The notes under the pieces were generated by a model. That model saw only the letters and a list, made by a program, of their open reading frames with translations, had not been told where the DNA came from and did not search any database. A stretch of 26,079 nt of DNA from Ichthyophonus hoferi. Its lineage: Eukaryota; Opisthokonta; Ichthyosporea; Ichthyophonida; Ichthyophonidae. Of this stretch, positions 1 through 9,450 are shown one piece after another. The translations under genes and the position numbers were made by a program. The first letter of the stretch is position 1; every line of letters begins with the position of its first letter. The stretch covers positions 3,103 to 29,181 of the forward strand of contig NAOQ01000630.1 of assembly GCA_002751075.1 (NCBI GenBank), written 5' to 3'.

Positions 1-237
1 CTACTGTACATACTATCATACATACTATCATACATACTATTATGCATACTACTGTACATACTATCATATATACTATCATACATACTATCATGCATACTAC
101 CATACATACTATCATACATACTATTAAATATACCACTATACATACTATCATACATACTATTATGCATACTAATATTTATACGACCATACATACTACCATA
201 CATACTATCATGCATACTATTATATATACTATAATAC
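1..237. repeat. 10-bp tandem array (catactatca-like)
   Basis: Degenerate tandem copies of a 10-base unit (catactatca, with variants such as catactacca and catactatta) fill the start of the window. The array lies in the intron before the first visible kanadaptin exon. It stays open in one frame only because the unit carries few stop codons; the predicted Thr/Ile/His repeat peptide is not a believable protein. The left edge lies outside the window. Confidence 0.9.
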
Positions 238-300
238 TATGCTGTATTAGCCACACAGAACCCCTACCCCTATTTATATTACTCACTTTGTTCCCTATAG

Positions 301-3251
301 GCCGAAACCTTTACTAGTCTTCGAGAGAAACTGATCAGTGTTGATCAAGAAATGGAACAGGTTAATCTTAGTATGCTCCAATGGGAAGCCCAGCATGGTG
401 TGTTCTTGGGCTTTGTCGCTTTTCTCTCTCCCACTTTGCTTTCTTTATTCTTTGTTTTACACTGTGTTATGTATGGCGCTATGATTATTTTTTTATACTC
501 TATATTACTATACTATACATGTAAACATACATACTATCACTCTATAATACTGTCATATATGCATGCTATCATACTTACTATCTTGCGTGCATATATACAT
601 ACTATCATACTATCTTACATACACACATTCCTGCCTCCATACTGACCATGGTGTAGGGAAAGCAATAGTACAGCAAAGTAAAGAAGGAGAGGGAGAGGAT
701 GATCTAGATGCCTTTATGTACAGGGTAGATTCTGATCTCACTCAGGAGGGTGCTGGGAAATTTGAAAAGACTATGGAGTCATTAAAGGAGGTAGGTGGGG
801 TGGACGAGGTGGTAGGCTATAACAGGGTATAGGGTGGTGCTGTATAGTATAGTATAGTATAGTATGGTATGGTATATTACAGTATAGAGTAGTATAGTAT
901 ATTACAGTATAGAATAGTATAGAAGAGTATAATATATTATAGTATATTACATTATCGAGTAGTATAGTATAGTATATTACAGTATAGAGTAGTATAGTAT
1001 ATTACAGTATAGAGTAGTATAGTATATTACAGTATAGAATAGTATAGTATAGTATAGTATAGTGTTACATTATACTCTATAATACTATATTGCACTATAC
1101 AATACTGTATTATCTTTATTAACATTACATATTGCATATAACAGAAGCGAAAACAGCTATTACGCCTTATAGCCATTATAGATCCCAAATGGGATCCTGC
1201 TACTCTTCACAATGCGCCAATCACATCTGCCGACCACCCCAATCTACCTATCATATCTGCTACAATCCACAATAAACCAATTAAAAATACTACAACTCCC
1301 GATCTTCCAATTAAAAATACTACAACTCCAGATCTTCCAATTAAATCTACCATCCCAGATGATATGCCAATCAATTCTGTCGTAATAGAGTCTAAAAGGC
1401 AAGTATATGTTATAGTCATTGTTACTATTTATTGGTACTACTATAGTTATTATCAACATTTATTTTTACTACTATTGTTACTGTTGTTATTGTTGTTGCT
1501 ATTGTGATTGTTAATACCTTTCCTATACCTCTCCCTCTCTCTCTCCCTCTCCCTTAACGATCACCTCTCTCCCTTTAATCTAGTTTGTCATCAGAACCTT
1601 CCAGGGAGCCAATTAAAGAGGCTGCTGTCAACAAAGATGAAATGTTAGTGGATGAGAGTAACCCTTCTACTACCAGCAATAGGTGTGGTATACCAACTAC
1701 ATTATTTGCTTTTGTTCTATGTATATCAAGGTTCTATATATCTATTTGAATATTTACTTTGACACTGCAAGGATATATTGTGTTTTTAAAGTCCTGCTTT
1801 GATTGGACCTTTACATAGGGCATCACCTGCAGGGTAATAAGATACAATAGTTGACTTAGACAATTTTTTAACAATTTCTCTATTGGCTGTTCAATTACTT
1901 GACGTGTTTCGATTGGGTCAGGCCATTGCTATAAATATCTTGTGCTTTTTGGAACATGTGTAATACGTCACAATATTTCTTTCTGTACTTATTTATTTTT
2001 CTTAGAATATAGCATATTCTGTTTAGTTATTATCTGCTATTAATCAAATAATGGAGATTATCTGCCAAACCTACGTAGTAATGATTCAGTTTGAAATTAA
2101 TTCCTGTATACCCTATGATATTAGGTATGGAGTTTGATCCGAATTCAGTCCTACTCCATCATGTGTGTTTGGAATAGTATAAACTATGCACTGTATGATT
2201 GCCATGGGCTTCTAACTTCTAGTCTTGTTTACACTCTAGTCCGCCACCTGACATGCACCATTGTCGGGATATGTTTGCCCTATGTTTTACCGTTTTTACA
2301 GTGTCTTACTTCCAGCCATGTTTCTAACTGTATTGTTTTACCCTCTCCGCCTATCTAATACCTACCCCCTATTCTTTCTTACCCTGTATCTCACACCCAC
2401 ACACTTGCCCTCTCCCTATATCCTTCTTTCACCTTACCTATTCCTCTTTCCCACCTTCTCCTTCTCGCCATCAGTGGTGAGCCAATCTCCCAACATAAAG
2501 ATAGAGGAATTAAGAGGAAGGGGAGAGGGGCGGGAGAACCTGATAAGAAGAGAGTATATGGGGCTATGACACAAGACCAATCATTGACAGAGGCCATAGA
2601 AGAATGGGTGCCACCTACAGGTGGGTATTTATGGCTTATGCACACATACACACCTACACTTTATGCTATAGATACAACTACAATGGGTTCTATCGAGTCT
2701 ATATATGTTGATGGTTCTCCCTATGTTTATGTGTGTATAGGTATAGTATTTGCATGAATTTTAATATTATTGCTGTTATTATTAATAGTAGTATTGTCAT
2801 TATTATTATTCTTATTCTTATTCTTATTCTTATTATTCTAACACATGTGATGTAATAAGACTGAATTCTGATCAAACTATATTCCCAATACAATATGGTA
2901 TACAGAGATTAATATCAATCTGAATTATTACCACCTAGGTTTGATAGATACTTTTTCTATTATTGCACATGTTAACTAAATAATACCTAATATTGATTAA
3001 TAGCATATAACAAATAAACAAGATCTATTTTATATTTCAATATATGTAATAGAAGCATCACTATGACGCATTACACGCTCCGGCACTAGGCACACTTCTA
3101 CCGTTATATTTCATAATCACACATACTTTTACTTAACGAACCATCTAATCTACTTGATATTTGTACTTTTCATTAGGCTGATCTATATATTATTTTTGCA
3201 GATCAAAGTGGAGATGGGAAAACATCGCTGAACGCTAAATTTGGATATTAA
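301..3251 (+). CDS. Kanadaptin-like protein, 3' portion, six exons (5' end outside window)
   Basis: Exons by splice-site and phase agreement: 301-397, 657-790, 1145-1398, 1584-1682, 2475-2620 and 3202-3251, giving 259 residues and a TAA stop. The visible part starts with a charged helix (ETFTSLREKL), then DDLDAFMYRVDSDL, then LLRLIAIIDP, a Pro/Thr-rich stretch, a basic Lys/Arg segment, EEWVPPT, and the tail DQSGDGKTSLNAKFGY. The order of a coiled segment, an LDAFM/LDAYM motif, an L-L-I-DP motif, and a W-PP plus Q-GDG-TSLN-K-GY terminus is that of kanadaptin (SLC4A1AP), a nuclear protein of animals and plants whose upstream FHA domain would lie left of the window. Introns are 259, 354, 185, 792 and 581 bp. 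The third fits a GC-AG intron (AG|GCAAGT), since the nearby GT does not keep frame. Exact molecular role is poorly known for the family. A small extra exon in the two long introns cannot be excluded. Confidence 0.85.
838..1066. repeat. AT-rich tandem array, about 20-28 bp unit
   Basis: Repeated blocks built from tagtatattacagtatag with 5-base tagta/tatag subrepeats. The array fills most of the second visible kanadaptin intron (791-1144). No coding or RNA signal seen. Confidence 0.85.
1277..1336 (+). repeat. 30-bp in-frame tandem duplication within kanadaptin exon
   Basis: Two adjacent 30-base copies (1277-1306 and 1307-1336) differ at one base and encode the peptide PIKNTTTPDL twice; a partial third copy (PIKSTIPDD) follows. 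The repeat keeps frame, so it lengthens the Pro/Thr-rich linker without breaking the gene. Confidence 0.85.
1945..2170 (-). repeat. Dispersed repeat copy A (inverted relative to B and C)
   Basis: The reverse complement of this segment aligns by eye along its length with 2841-3085 and 4755-4962. Shared landmarks in order are gaattc-gatcaaac, a ggtatac block, tgattaatagc, and a block ending tacacatgttcc. It lies in the 792-bp kanadaptin intron, upstream of the fifth visible exon. Copies look roughly 65-75% alike, so the family is old. Read on the plus strand here it gives a coding-like run (AINQIMEIICQTY), similar to AINQIVEIMYQAS in copy C. Family unknown. Confidence 0.65.
2764..2840. repeat. 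Trinucleotide/hexanucleotide tract (att, cttatt)
   Basis: A run of att and cttatt units in the last kanadaptin intron, immediately left of repeat copy B. Simple-sequence DNA with no coding signal. Confidence 0.8.
2841..3085 (+). repeat. Dispersed repeat copy B
   Basis: Aligns with copy C (4755-4962) directly and with copy A (1945-2170) as reverse complement. A short insertion relative to A and C lies just before the shared tgattaatagc block. It sits in the final kanadaptin intron, so copies A and B form an inverted pair around the exon at 2475-2620. Edges are approximate. Confidence 0.65.
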
Positions 3252-4224
3252 TTTCTATATTTAAATATTTGTTTTCTAAATTTGGATATACTATTATGCT
3301 AAATTTGGTATTGATTACCTTGTAGTTAACATCTAATGTTCTGGAGGTGTGTCTGCCCCTACCATTACATAGCTATATTATATATGCTTTAGCTTATAGC
3401 AATCTGTGGTAGTTCTAGTAACTTGGCCCAGACTCGGGGTCTCCAATTAGTTTTTGATTCCTAGGTGATGTTTTTTCTAGGTGCTGCAGAGTATCTCAAT
3501 CCAGTTTATTAGGAATTAGCCAGTTCTTCACATAGTTCTTTTTCTGCCTTAAGGCAGTCTGTCCAGCCTCTCTCTTATGGGTTTTGCTCCATTTACATTT
3601 ATACATGATTACAGCTAGTACAAAGACAATATGCTAGGTCACTAACGTGTCTTATTGCGGTACATAATAACTGCAGTAGTTATTATTTTGAATATATTCA
3701 ATGGTGCCAAAGATAGGAGCTTTTGCTAAATATATATTGCATACAAACCGTAAAATTGATTTTTTCTGAGACAACTTCAGCGAATCATGCATTTCTACAC
3801 AATTATATAGCAACTACTGAGGATTCCAGTTAACTATCAATTAACAGGAAAATAATTTACGTTACTATATATTATATATTTGCATCTGAACTCGTTCAAA
3901 ACAGAAAACTTGTTTGCAATTGTTGTTTATAATTAAAAGAAAAAAGGATTATTTCTTAATTGATATAATGGGTAATTATTTGCAATCATTCTTCTTATTG
4001 GTCGGTAACTTGGATCCAAAAATGTTGATAAGCCAACTCGTCTGAAAGAGTTTTTTATACGGATATCAATTAGAATTTTGAGTATAAGCCCATTGCTTTC
4101 TAACCTATATAAATATATATATTTAACAAGTTTACAAACAATATTAAAACCACTATTTTGTCAGGTCAAAATTGGATCAATAGCAGTGAAGTCATATTCA
4201 GAATTTCTTTGCACGTCCATTGTT
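3252..4224. other. Spacer downstream of kanadaptin; no gene supported
   Basis: The first 60 bases after the stop contain two more copies of the ctaaatttgg motif that ends the coding sequence (3276-3290 and 3299-3310). The minus strand of about 3395-3610 has short coding-like runs (for example LKAEKELCEELANS) interrupted by stops, perhaps a decayed gene or element. A segment at 3398-3421 (tagcaatctgtggtag and onward) recurs at 19118-19141. Nothing further is recognisable up to 4224. Confidence 0.5.
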
Positions 4225-4337
4225 CATTGATATTTTATCTTTTGATTCTCCAGTGTTAGAACTATATCAACCAGAATCTTTACTAGAAGGCCAGCTAGTT
4301 AAGCCTGGTATTATTGAGCCTTAGAGGATGACTATAG
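4225..4337 (+). repeat. Copy 1 of a coding-like dispersed repeat (QLVKPGI peptide)
   Basis: The frame reads YQPESLLEGQLVKPGIIEP and then a stop. A related segment on the minus strand near 18400-18470 reads PDPLLGGQLVKPGIASP, and a third DNA-level copy lies at 19035-19141. A pyrimidine-rich acceptor (ttgattctccag) precedes the open run. It may be an exon of an unknown gene, or part of a repeat family that once carried a gene; I do not recognise the protein. Confidence 0.5.
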
Positions 4338-4404
4338 TTCCAATTTACAATCATACTGATTTTGACTAAAGTTATTGCACGTATTATAGGTTACGCAATA
4401 AGAA

Positions 4405-4758
4405 GTGAAAAGCAAGTTGACCTCAGAACAACTGGGTGTACTTCAAGCAGAACTTATAGGGGGCTTAACTTCTCTACCTAGTGATAACTATCTAGATCAA
4501 CTTATAGTAGAGAGGAGTATCATACGTCAAATAGAATTAAGTAAAACAAATACTGGTTTTGCTTCTAATAAAATTCATTGTAGCATTGTATTGCTTAGAA
4601 CGGTAGAGTATAGGGTAAACATGCCCTGTCTTTATTTTAACCCGTTACCTGACAATGAAGAATGTCAGAAGGCGGACTATAGTATAAACAAAACTATGGA
4701 AGCTCCTTCTCAACTCAACCACTCAGTGGCTAATTTATACTATTCTAAACATATGTGA
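4405..4758 (+). CDS. Hypothetical ORF, possibly an exon or element relic
   Basis: Open for 117 codons, with no ATG near its upstream limit (first codon GTG), so if real it is probably an exon entered by splicing. The first third looks protein-like and helical (EQLGVLQAELIGGL, LPSDNYLDQLIVERS). The rest is less convincing and the end runs into repeat copy C. It follows the QLVKPGI segment by about 70 bases and may belong to the same unit: the decayed minus-strand segment at 18110-18470 has a similar helix after its own QLVKPGI peptide. No family recognised. Chance openness in AT-rich DNA is the main alternative. Confidence 0.3.
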   Translation: MKSKLTSEQLGVLQAELIGGLTSLPSDNYLDQLIVERSIIRQIELSKTNTGFASNKIHCSIVLLRTVEYRVNMPCLYFNPLPDNEECQKADYSINKTMEAPSQLNHSVANLYYSKHM

Positions 4759-4962
4759 CGCGGTGAGAATAAATTCGAATCATATTGTATACCTAATATA
4801 ATATGATGCACAGGATCAATTCTAATCTGAATCTTTTTTACGCTAGCTTGATACATAATCTCTACTATTTGATTAATAGCAGTTAATAAATAACTAGAAT
4901 GTAAGCTATATTTTAATACAGGATAAATGAAGTATCTTTGTAACGGACTACACATGTTCCAA
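4755..4962 (+). repeat. Dispersed repeat copy C
   Basis: Aligns with copy B (2841-3085) in the same orientation and copy A in the opposite one. Its minus strand stays open for about 80 codons and reads AINQIVEIMYQASVKKIQI. A minus-strand peptide near the gap (PIYDLCIQSYMAYIK, 13890-14072) has a similar pattern. This is the copy that best keeps an open frame. Confidence 0.6.
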
Positions 4963-5039
4963 TATAAGTAGTCTTGCATATGCATTAGTGTTTCTTTAGA
5001 GATCTGAGAACTATATTGACGAGATAAAAATAAGAAAAA

Positions 5040-5395
5040 AGTATTAACGATACTAATAGTAATCGTAATAGTATTAGTAATGGGGAAAGTAATTAGAGTA
5101 GGAATAGTAATGATAATAATAATGGTAGTAGTAATAGTAGTATAATTAGTAATAGAAATAGCAATAGCAATAATAATAGTAATAGCAACAGTATTAGTAA
5201 TAGAAATAGAAATGGTAATTATTATTATTATTATAACATAACAGTAGTAGTAATAATAAAATTAATAGTAAAAGTATTAATATTAATATTATTAGTAATA
5301 ATAATAGCAATAGTCATAATATTAATAATAAAAATAATAGTAATGGTAACGGAAATAATATTTATAAAAATAATATGAATATTAATTATTAACGT
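5040..5395. repeat. AT-rich trinucleotide array (aat/agt units)
   Basis: Compound array of aatagt, aataat and agtaat units about 350 bases long, with irregular substitutions. Purely simple-sequence. Confidence 0.85.
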
Positions 5396-5551
5396 TACTA
5401 TTACTATTGTTAGATGGCATGGTTATAATACCTTATTCTTAGTCACGCTTTGTATCTATATGTTTGAGGATATTTTGATATATAAAATACTTCAGAAGTT
5501 GGCATTAATCAATCAGATAATTATAACATACGGTTGCTTTGCCTATGTGGC

Positions 5552-5691
5552 GTAATAGTAATAGTAATAGTAATAGTAATAGTAATAGTAATAGTAGTAA
5601 TAGTAATAGGAATGGCAATAATAAAAATAATAAAAGTAGTAAAAATAATAATAATAATAGTAATAGTAATAGTAATAGTAATAGTAATAGA
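5552..5691. repeat. (agtaat)n hexanucleotide array in two blocks
   Basis: Two blocks of near-perfect taatag repeats (about 5552-5603 and 5658-5691) flank a degenerate aat/aaaat stretch. The minus strand gives poly-Leu and Ile/Thr repeat peptides that are not believable genes. Confidence 0.9.
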
Positions 5692-6125
5692 TGAAAATAT
5701 TTGAAGAATATAGCCAGGAACATAGGGTAATATCAATGAGTCAGCAATAATCAATCTTGCGATTAGTCTTGATCAGTATTCCTATTGGTCAATATGTTTT
5801 TTATGTGTATACTAGTGGCGCTCAATCATTGCTATCTGTAGGAATGTACGGTATTGTGCCAATATAAATTTACAAATAGTATTAAATGTATTAAAAGGAC
5901 CAACAATTTCAGTCAGGAATAACCATATTAGCTATGGTCACCCATTTACGTAAAACTTTGATCGAGTCTATGGCATGTGGGTTTGTTTATTTAGAACTAC
6001 TGTGTATACATTACCATTACATACCATAATATATCTTCCATACCATAACATAGCATACGCTATACTATATTGCTATACTACAACATCTTACTATAATTTA
6101 TATTACTATTACTAGTCTTTCCATT
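5692..6125. other. Upstream spacer of the 6126-8120 gene
   Basis: Non-repetitive AT-rich DNA, then a short run of near-repeats of the type cataccataa and ctatactata at 6009-6090. It ends just before the ATG and presumably holds the promoter and 5' leader, but no TATA box or other element can be singled out in so AT-rich a stretch. Confidence 0.4.
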
Positions 6126-8120
6126 ATGACTTCATACGAACTTTTCCTATCCAACCATCAACCACAACTAGAAATAGTTCCCAAAGCACTATGGCCCAAG
6201 CTATATCAAAAATTAAATGATCAAACATTTGATGTAGGCAAAGCGTTTAATTTCACCCTAAATGAAGATCAACCTATAGGTAGTAAAGTGTCTTTATTAG
6301 CTGCTAAGAACATGTCATCTCACTCTGACATATTCCTTATTGATCATCTATGGACTTTTCCTAGTGTTGCAGAGGCCAAGTTTCAACTACTTAGTGATGA
6401 TGTTCTTCGTAAGCGAGTTAATTCCATGCTGGACCCCTCTCCTTCCCCTAACGACACACATGCTCCTGATGAAGAGAGCATGGTAGAGAGGATCCTACGC
6501 TCAATGTGGTTATTTACTGGTTCTTACCAACTTGGTGACCGCACTTTCTTCTACTTGTTGGATGAGGTGGGCTCAGCCTTGTCTGCCCCACGCGGTGGTA
6601 ACGGTAACTATGGTTACCGTTGTACTCTCTTCTTCCATATGGATCAAGGTTGTGCCTATCATATCTTTTGGCCTGAACAGGAAATCAGAGAGAATGAGGT
6701 GGTAACTTGTGCTAATCTTCCTAACGGACGGCCTCAGCTGGTAGCATTACAAGATGTACTTAAAGTATTCCATCACAAAGCAACAGAAACCACAGAAAAC
6801 ACAGAGCATTCAGTGACAGATGTAAAAGACCTTAAACAAAGTATTAAGATAATCCACTCTACCTTACTAGATAGAGGGTATACAGTAAAAGATATAGGTA
6901 CCCTATTACATCTCCCTCCCTCTGTTGGTTTCTCAGGTCAAAACCTCAGTGGGCCAGCTAAAGGGGATGTCAATGTCCATCTTATAGAGATAGAGCAAGA
7001 GACTGAACAGGGGCTCATCCCACCTCTTCATGACCTTGTACGCCTCTTCCTGCTTGGTCTCCCTGTCCCTCATCACAGGGTCCAATCAGCTTTGGGCCCC
7101 TCCTTCCCTATCCTCTTACAGTGTGGTCTCCTTCGTTACGTCACTGGAAATATAGAAAGTGAGACAGGGTCTATTACGTCACTGGCTCAGTTTGTACCTT
7201 TACTAGATGACATCATCTTAGCAACAGATTTCTTCCAGACAGGAGGTGATGTGTTAGGTTTTGATCCAGTAATGTATATAGGTGTAGACTCCCTTGGTCT
7301 AGTTGCCTCAGCCCCAAGGCACCAGGGTAACCATGGTAACAGAGTGTTGGATCTATGTTGTGGTAGTGGTGTGCAGGGCATAGCTGCACTGAGACTGTAT
7401 GGTAAGACTGCAACATGTTGTGATATTAACCCTAGGGCTATAGCGTTTAGTGAATTTAACTACAGGCTAAATGGGTATGAAGACAGTGCATATAGGGTAC
7501 TGCTAGGGGACCTTTATAGTGTACTAGAAAGAGGGAAGGAGAAGGAGGGAGAGGAGGACCTATATGATGTGATTCTGGCCAACCCACCCTATATCCCTAG
7601 TGGAGGGGGTCGGGGTAATCTGGAGTTGTTTGGTGATGGTGGAGATGATGGTGAGAGAGTGTTGAGACGAATCATAGAAGGTTCTCAGGCCCACCTAGCA
7701 ACGGGAGGTCGATTGGCTATTGTAGGTAACCTAGTGAACACTGATGATTATGAAGAGAAGATGAAGAGCTGGTGGGGGTGCAAATTGCAGGGCCAATCCC
7801 AGGATGACAGGTCTTGCGACTTTGTAGTGTGGCATGGTAAGCTGTGGAGCCCTGTTGACTATGCCGCCCTGGTGTTAAATGAACGACCCAGAGAGGATGC
7901 CGAGGTACAGAGATATGCTAGGGGACTGACGGACTGTGGGGTGAAACATGTAACAAATGGCTTGATATTTGGACAGGCAGATAAGAGGGAGAGAGGGGAG
8001 AGAGGGAAAGGCTGTAGGGTAGAGGTCAAAGAGGGGGTGAAGGAGTTATGGCAGGAGGTTACTATGTTGACCAATGAGGGCTTAGATTTGGTTGCTGATA
8101 TACGCGATCTTACTCTTTGA
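6126..8120 (+). CDS. TTLL12-type N-terminal region fused to PrmC/HemK-like SAM methyltransferase, intronless
   Basis: One uninterrupted ORF of 664 residues with higher GC than its flanks. Residues 5-200 match the N-terminal region of tubulin-tyrosine-ligase-like protein 12, the part ahead of its TTL domain that includes a SET-like fold: F-x-x-H-x-P-L and VP-x-x-W-x-x-L-x-x-KL early on, IFLIDHLWTF (69-78), MWLFTGSYQL (127-136), LLDEVGSAL, and FFHMDQGCAYHIFWP (169-183). The ATP-grasp-like ligase domain that should follow is absent. After a polar linker (about 215-300), residues 305-660 form a Rossmann methyltransferase: a lead-in helical part (LFLLGLPVP), SAM motif I VLDLCCGSGVQGI (407-419), motif II acidic residue in DINPRA (433-438), and catalytic NPPYIP (486-491), the signature of glutamine-N5 and other planar-nitrogen methyltransferases. 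The lead-in plus motif layout resembles actinobacterial-type methyltransferases with DUF7059/DUF7782 domains more than plain PrmC. The substrate cannot be told from sequence. An AATAAA-like signal (gaataaat) lies near 8224. Confidence 0.85.
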   Translation: MTSYELFLSNHQPQLEIVPKALWPKLYQKLNDQTFDVGKAFNFTLNEDQPIGSKVSLLAAKNMSSHSDIFLIDHLWTFPSVAEAKFQLLSDDVLRKRVNSMLDPSPSPNDTHAPDEESMVERILRSMWLFTGSYQLGDRTFFYLLDEVGSALSAPRGGNGNYGYRCTLFFHMDQGCAYHIFWPEQEIRENEVVTCANLPNGRPQLVALQDVLKVFHHKATETTENTEHSVTDVKDLKQSIKIIHSTLLDRGYTVKDIGTLLHLPPSVGFSGQNLSGPAKGDVNVHLIEIEQETEQGLIPPLHDLVRLFLLGLPVPHHRVQSALGPSFPILLQCGLLRYVTGNIESETGSITSLAQFVPLLDDIILATDFFQTGGDVLGFDPVMYIGVDSLGLVASAPRHQGNHGNRVLDLCCGSGVQGIAALRLYGKTATCCDINPRAIAFSEFNYRLNGYEDSAYRVLLGDLYSVLERGKEKEGEEDLYDVILANPPYIPSGGGRGNLELFGDGGDDGERVLRRIIEGSQAHLATGGRLAIVGNLVNTDDYEEKMKSWWGCKLQGQSQDDRSCDFVVWHGKLWSPVDYAALVLNERPREDAEVQRYARGLTDCGVKHVTNGLIFGQADKRERGERGKGCRVEVKEGVKELWQEVTMLTNEGLDLVADIRDLTL

Positions 8121-9275
8121 TTCGGTAGGGTGATATGTGTGGTTTCAGATGGATGATTGATATAGAAATACACAGTGCATCTTCCTAGTATAAAATAGCC
8201 ATGTAGTGTTAAGTTTTAAAATATGAATAAATTATATATTCATTTTCACTCAAATAACACTGTTCCAGTTGCACAACCTTCTAAGCCAACCATATGGCCT
8301 AGTTAAATTTTAAATACTTCTAATATGGTGAGAACTGACATACCAGTCCTCCGGGTTGAGTTGAGAGGTAGAGCAACATTACGTCATACTATTATTAATA
8401 ATGTTATGCGACTGGTATTACCCGATTTTAATATTTTAGTATCATAGGTTACTTATAACCAAGTTTTATAAACACAAAAAATAAAAGTATTATTTTATGG
8501 GTAAATGTTAAGTTCTAAACACATTAACTACACTTAATATATCTATACACTATCATGCATATATAAAATTATATGCGCAATAAATGAAATAGGGTTGAAA
8601 AAATTATAATGTAACAGAGCGGTTTAGGGTGATATATATATTAAAATATAATAACGCTTGCTCATTCGTCCTTTACATCCAGTAGGGTTAAAGATACCAG
8701 ACTATTATAAACCATACATAAATACTGCAATAGAGAATATATGGCTGTCTATACTGGGAAATAGTTAAACATATCTCATCCCAACCACTGGGTTATCCTA
8801 GGTAGGTATGTCACAAATAGATAGCTAATACTACGGAAATCTAACATAGTAGCAGCTTCTCTACACAGCATCATTCTAAAAATAACGTATAGTGGCCGTT
8901 ATTTAGTACTACCTAAGCCTTAACTATTTATTAGTCCTAATTAGGCCTTGACTTTTCATTGGTGCTAATTAAACTTTGTTTGTCCACTGGTGGTATTAAA
9001 AATTTGTTGTATCTGTAGAGCAATTTCTATTGGGAGAGAAGGAGAGGAATGTGTTAGAAATGTGTTAGAAGAAATACCGACAAGAATAATATATATACTG
9101 TAACTTAAAATAATATCTGTATATAATATAATTTAAAGTAGATTATGATAGCGTAGAAATGACATTACATATTAACCATTATATCATAATACTATCTCCA
9201 TCCTTAGTCATAATATACAATTATAGTACAAGAATTCCATCCAATCACCTACCCCCTAAGTTGTGAGAGCAGTCA
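8121..9275. other. Spacer, no gene supported
   Basis: AT-rich and mostly free of microsatellites. A 9-base inverted pair (ataccagtc near 8340, gactggtat near 8410) brackets a short palindromic core (attattaataat), and the minus strand there has a 26-codon open run with no recognisable product. Two related ctaatta blocks occur around 8935-8975. No RNA gene recognised. Confidence 0.4.
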
Positions 9276-9415
9276 ATGATAGAGGATGAATCAGGAACAG
9301 ATAGGTGCTCTTTTATGGCAACACATAAAAGGCGGGAGGATGATATTAGGGCCTTCCTACTGGTAGAGAGGTCCTACAGGTGGGAGAGGGAGAGGGAGGT
9401 ATAAGCGGTTGCGAT

Positions 9416-9450
<35 letters not shown>

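Noticed and set aside
5505-5754. Minus-strand poly-Leu and Ile/Thr ORFs.
   Set aside because: Translations of the taatag hexanucleotide array; no protein-like composition.
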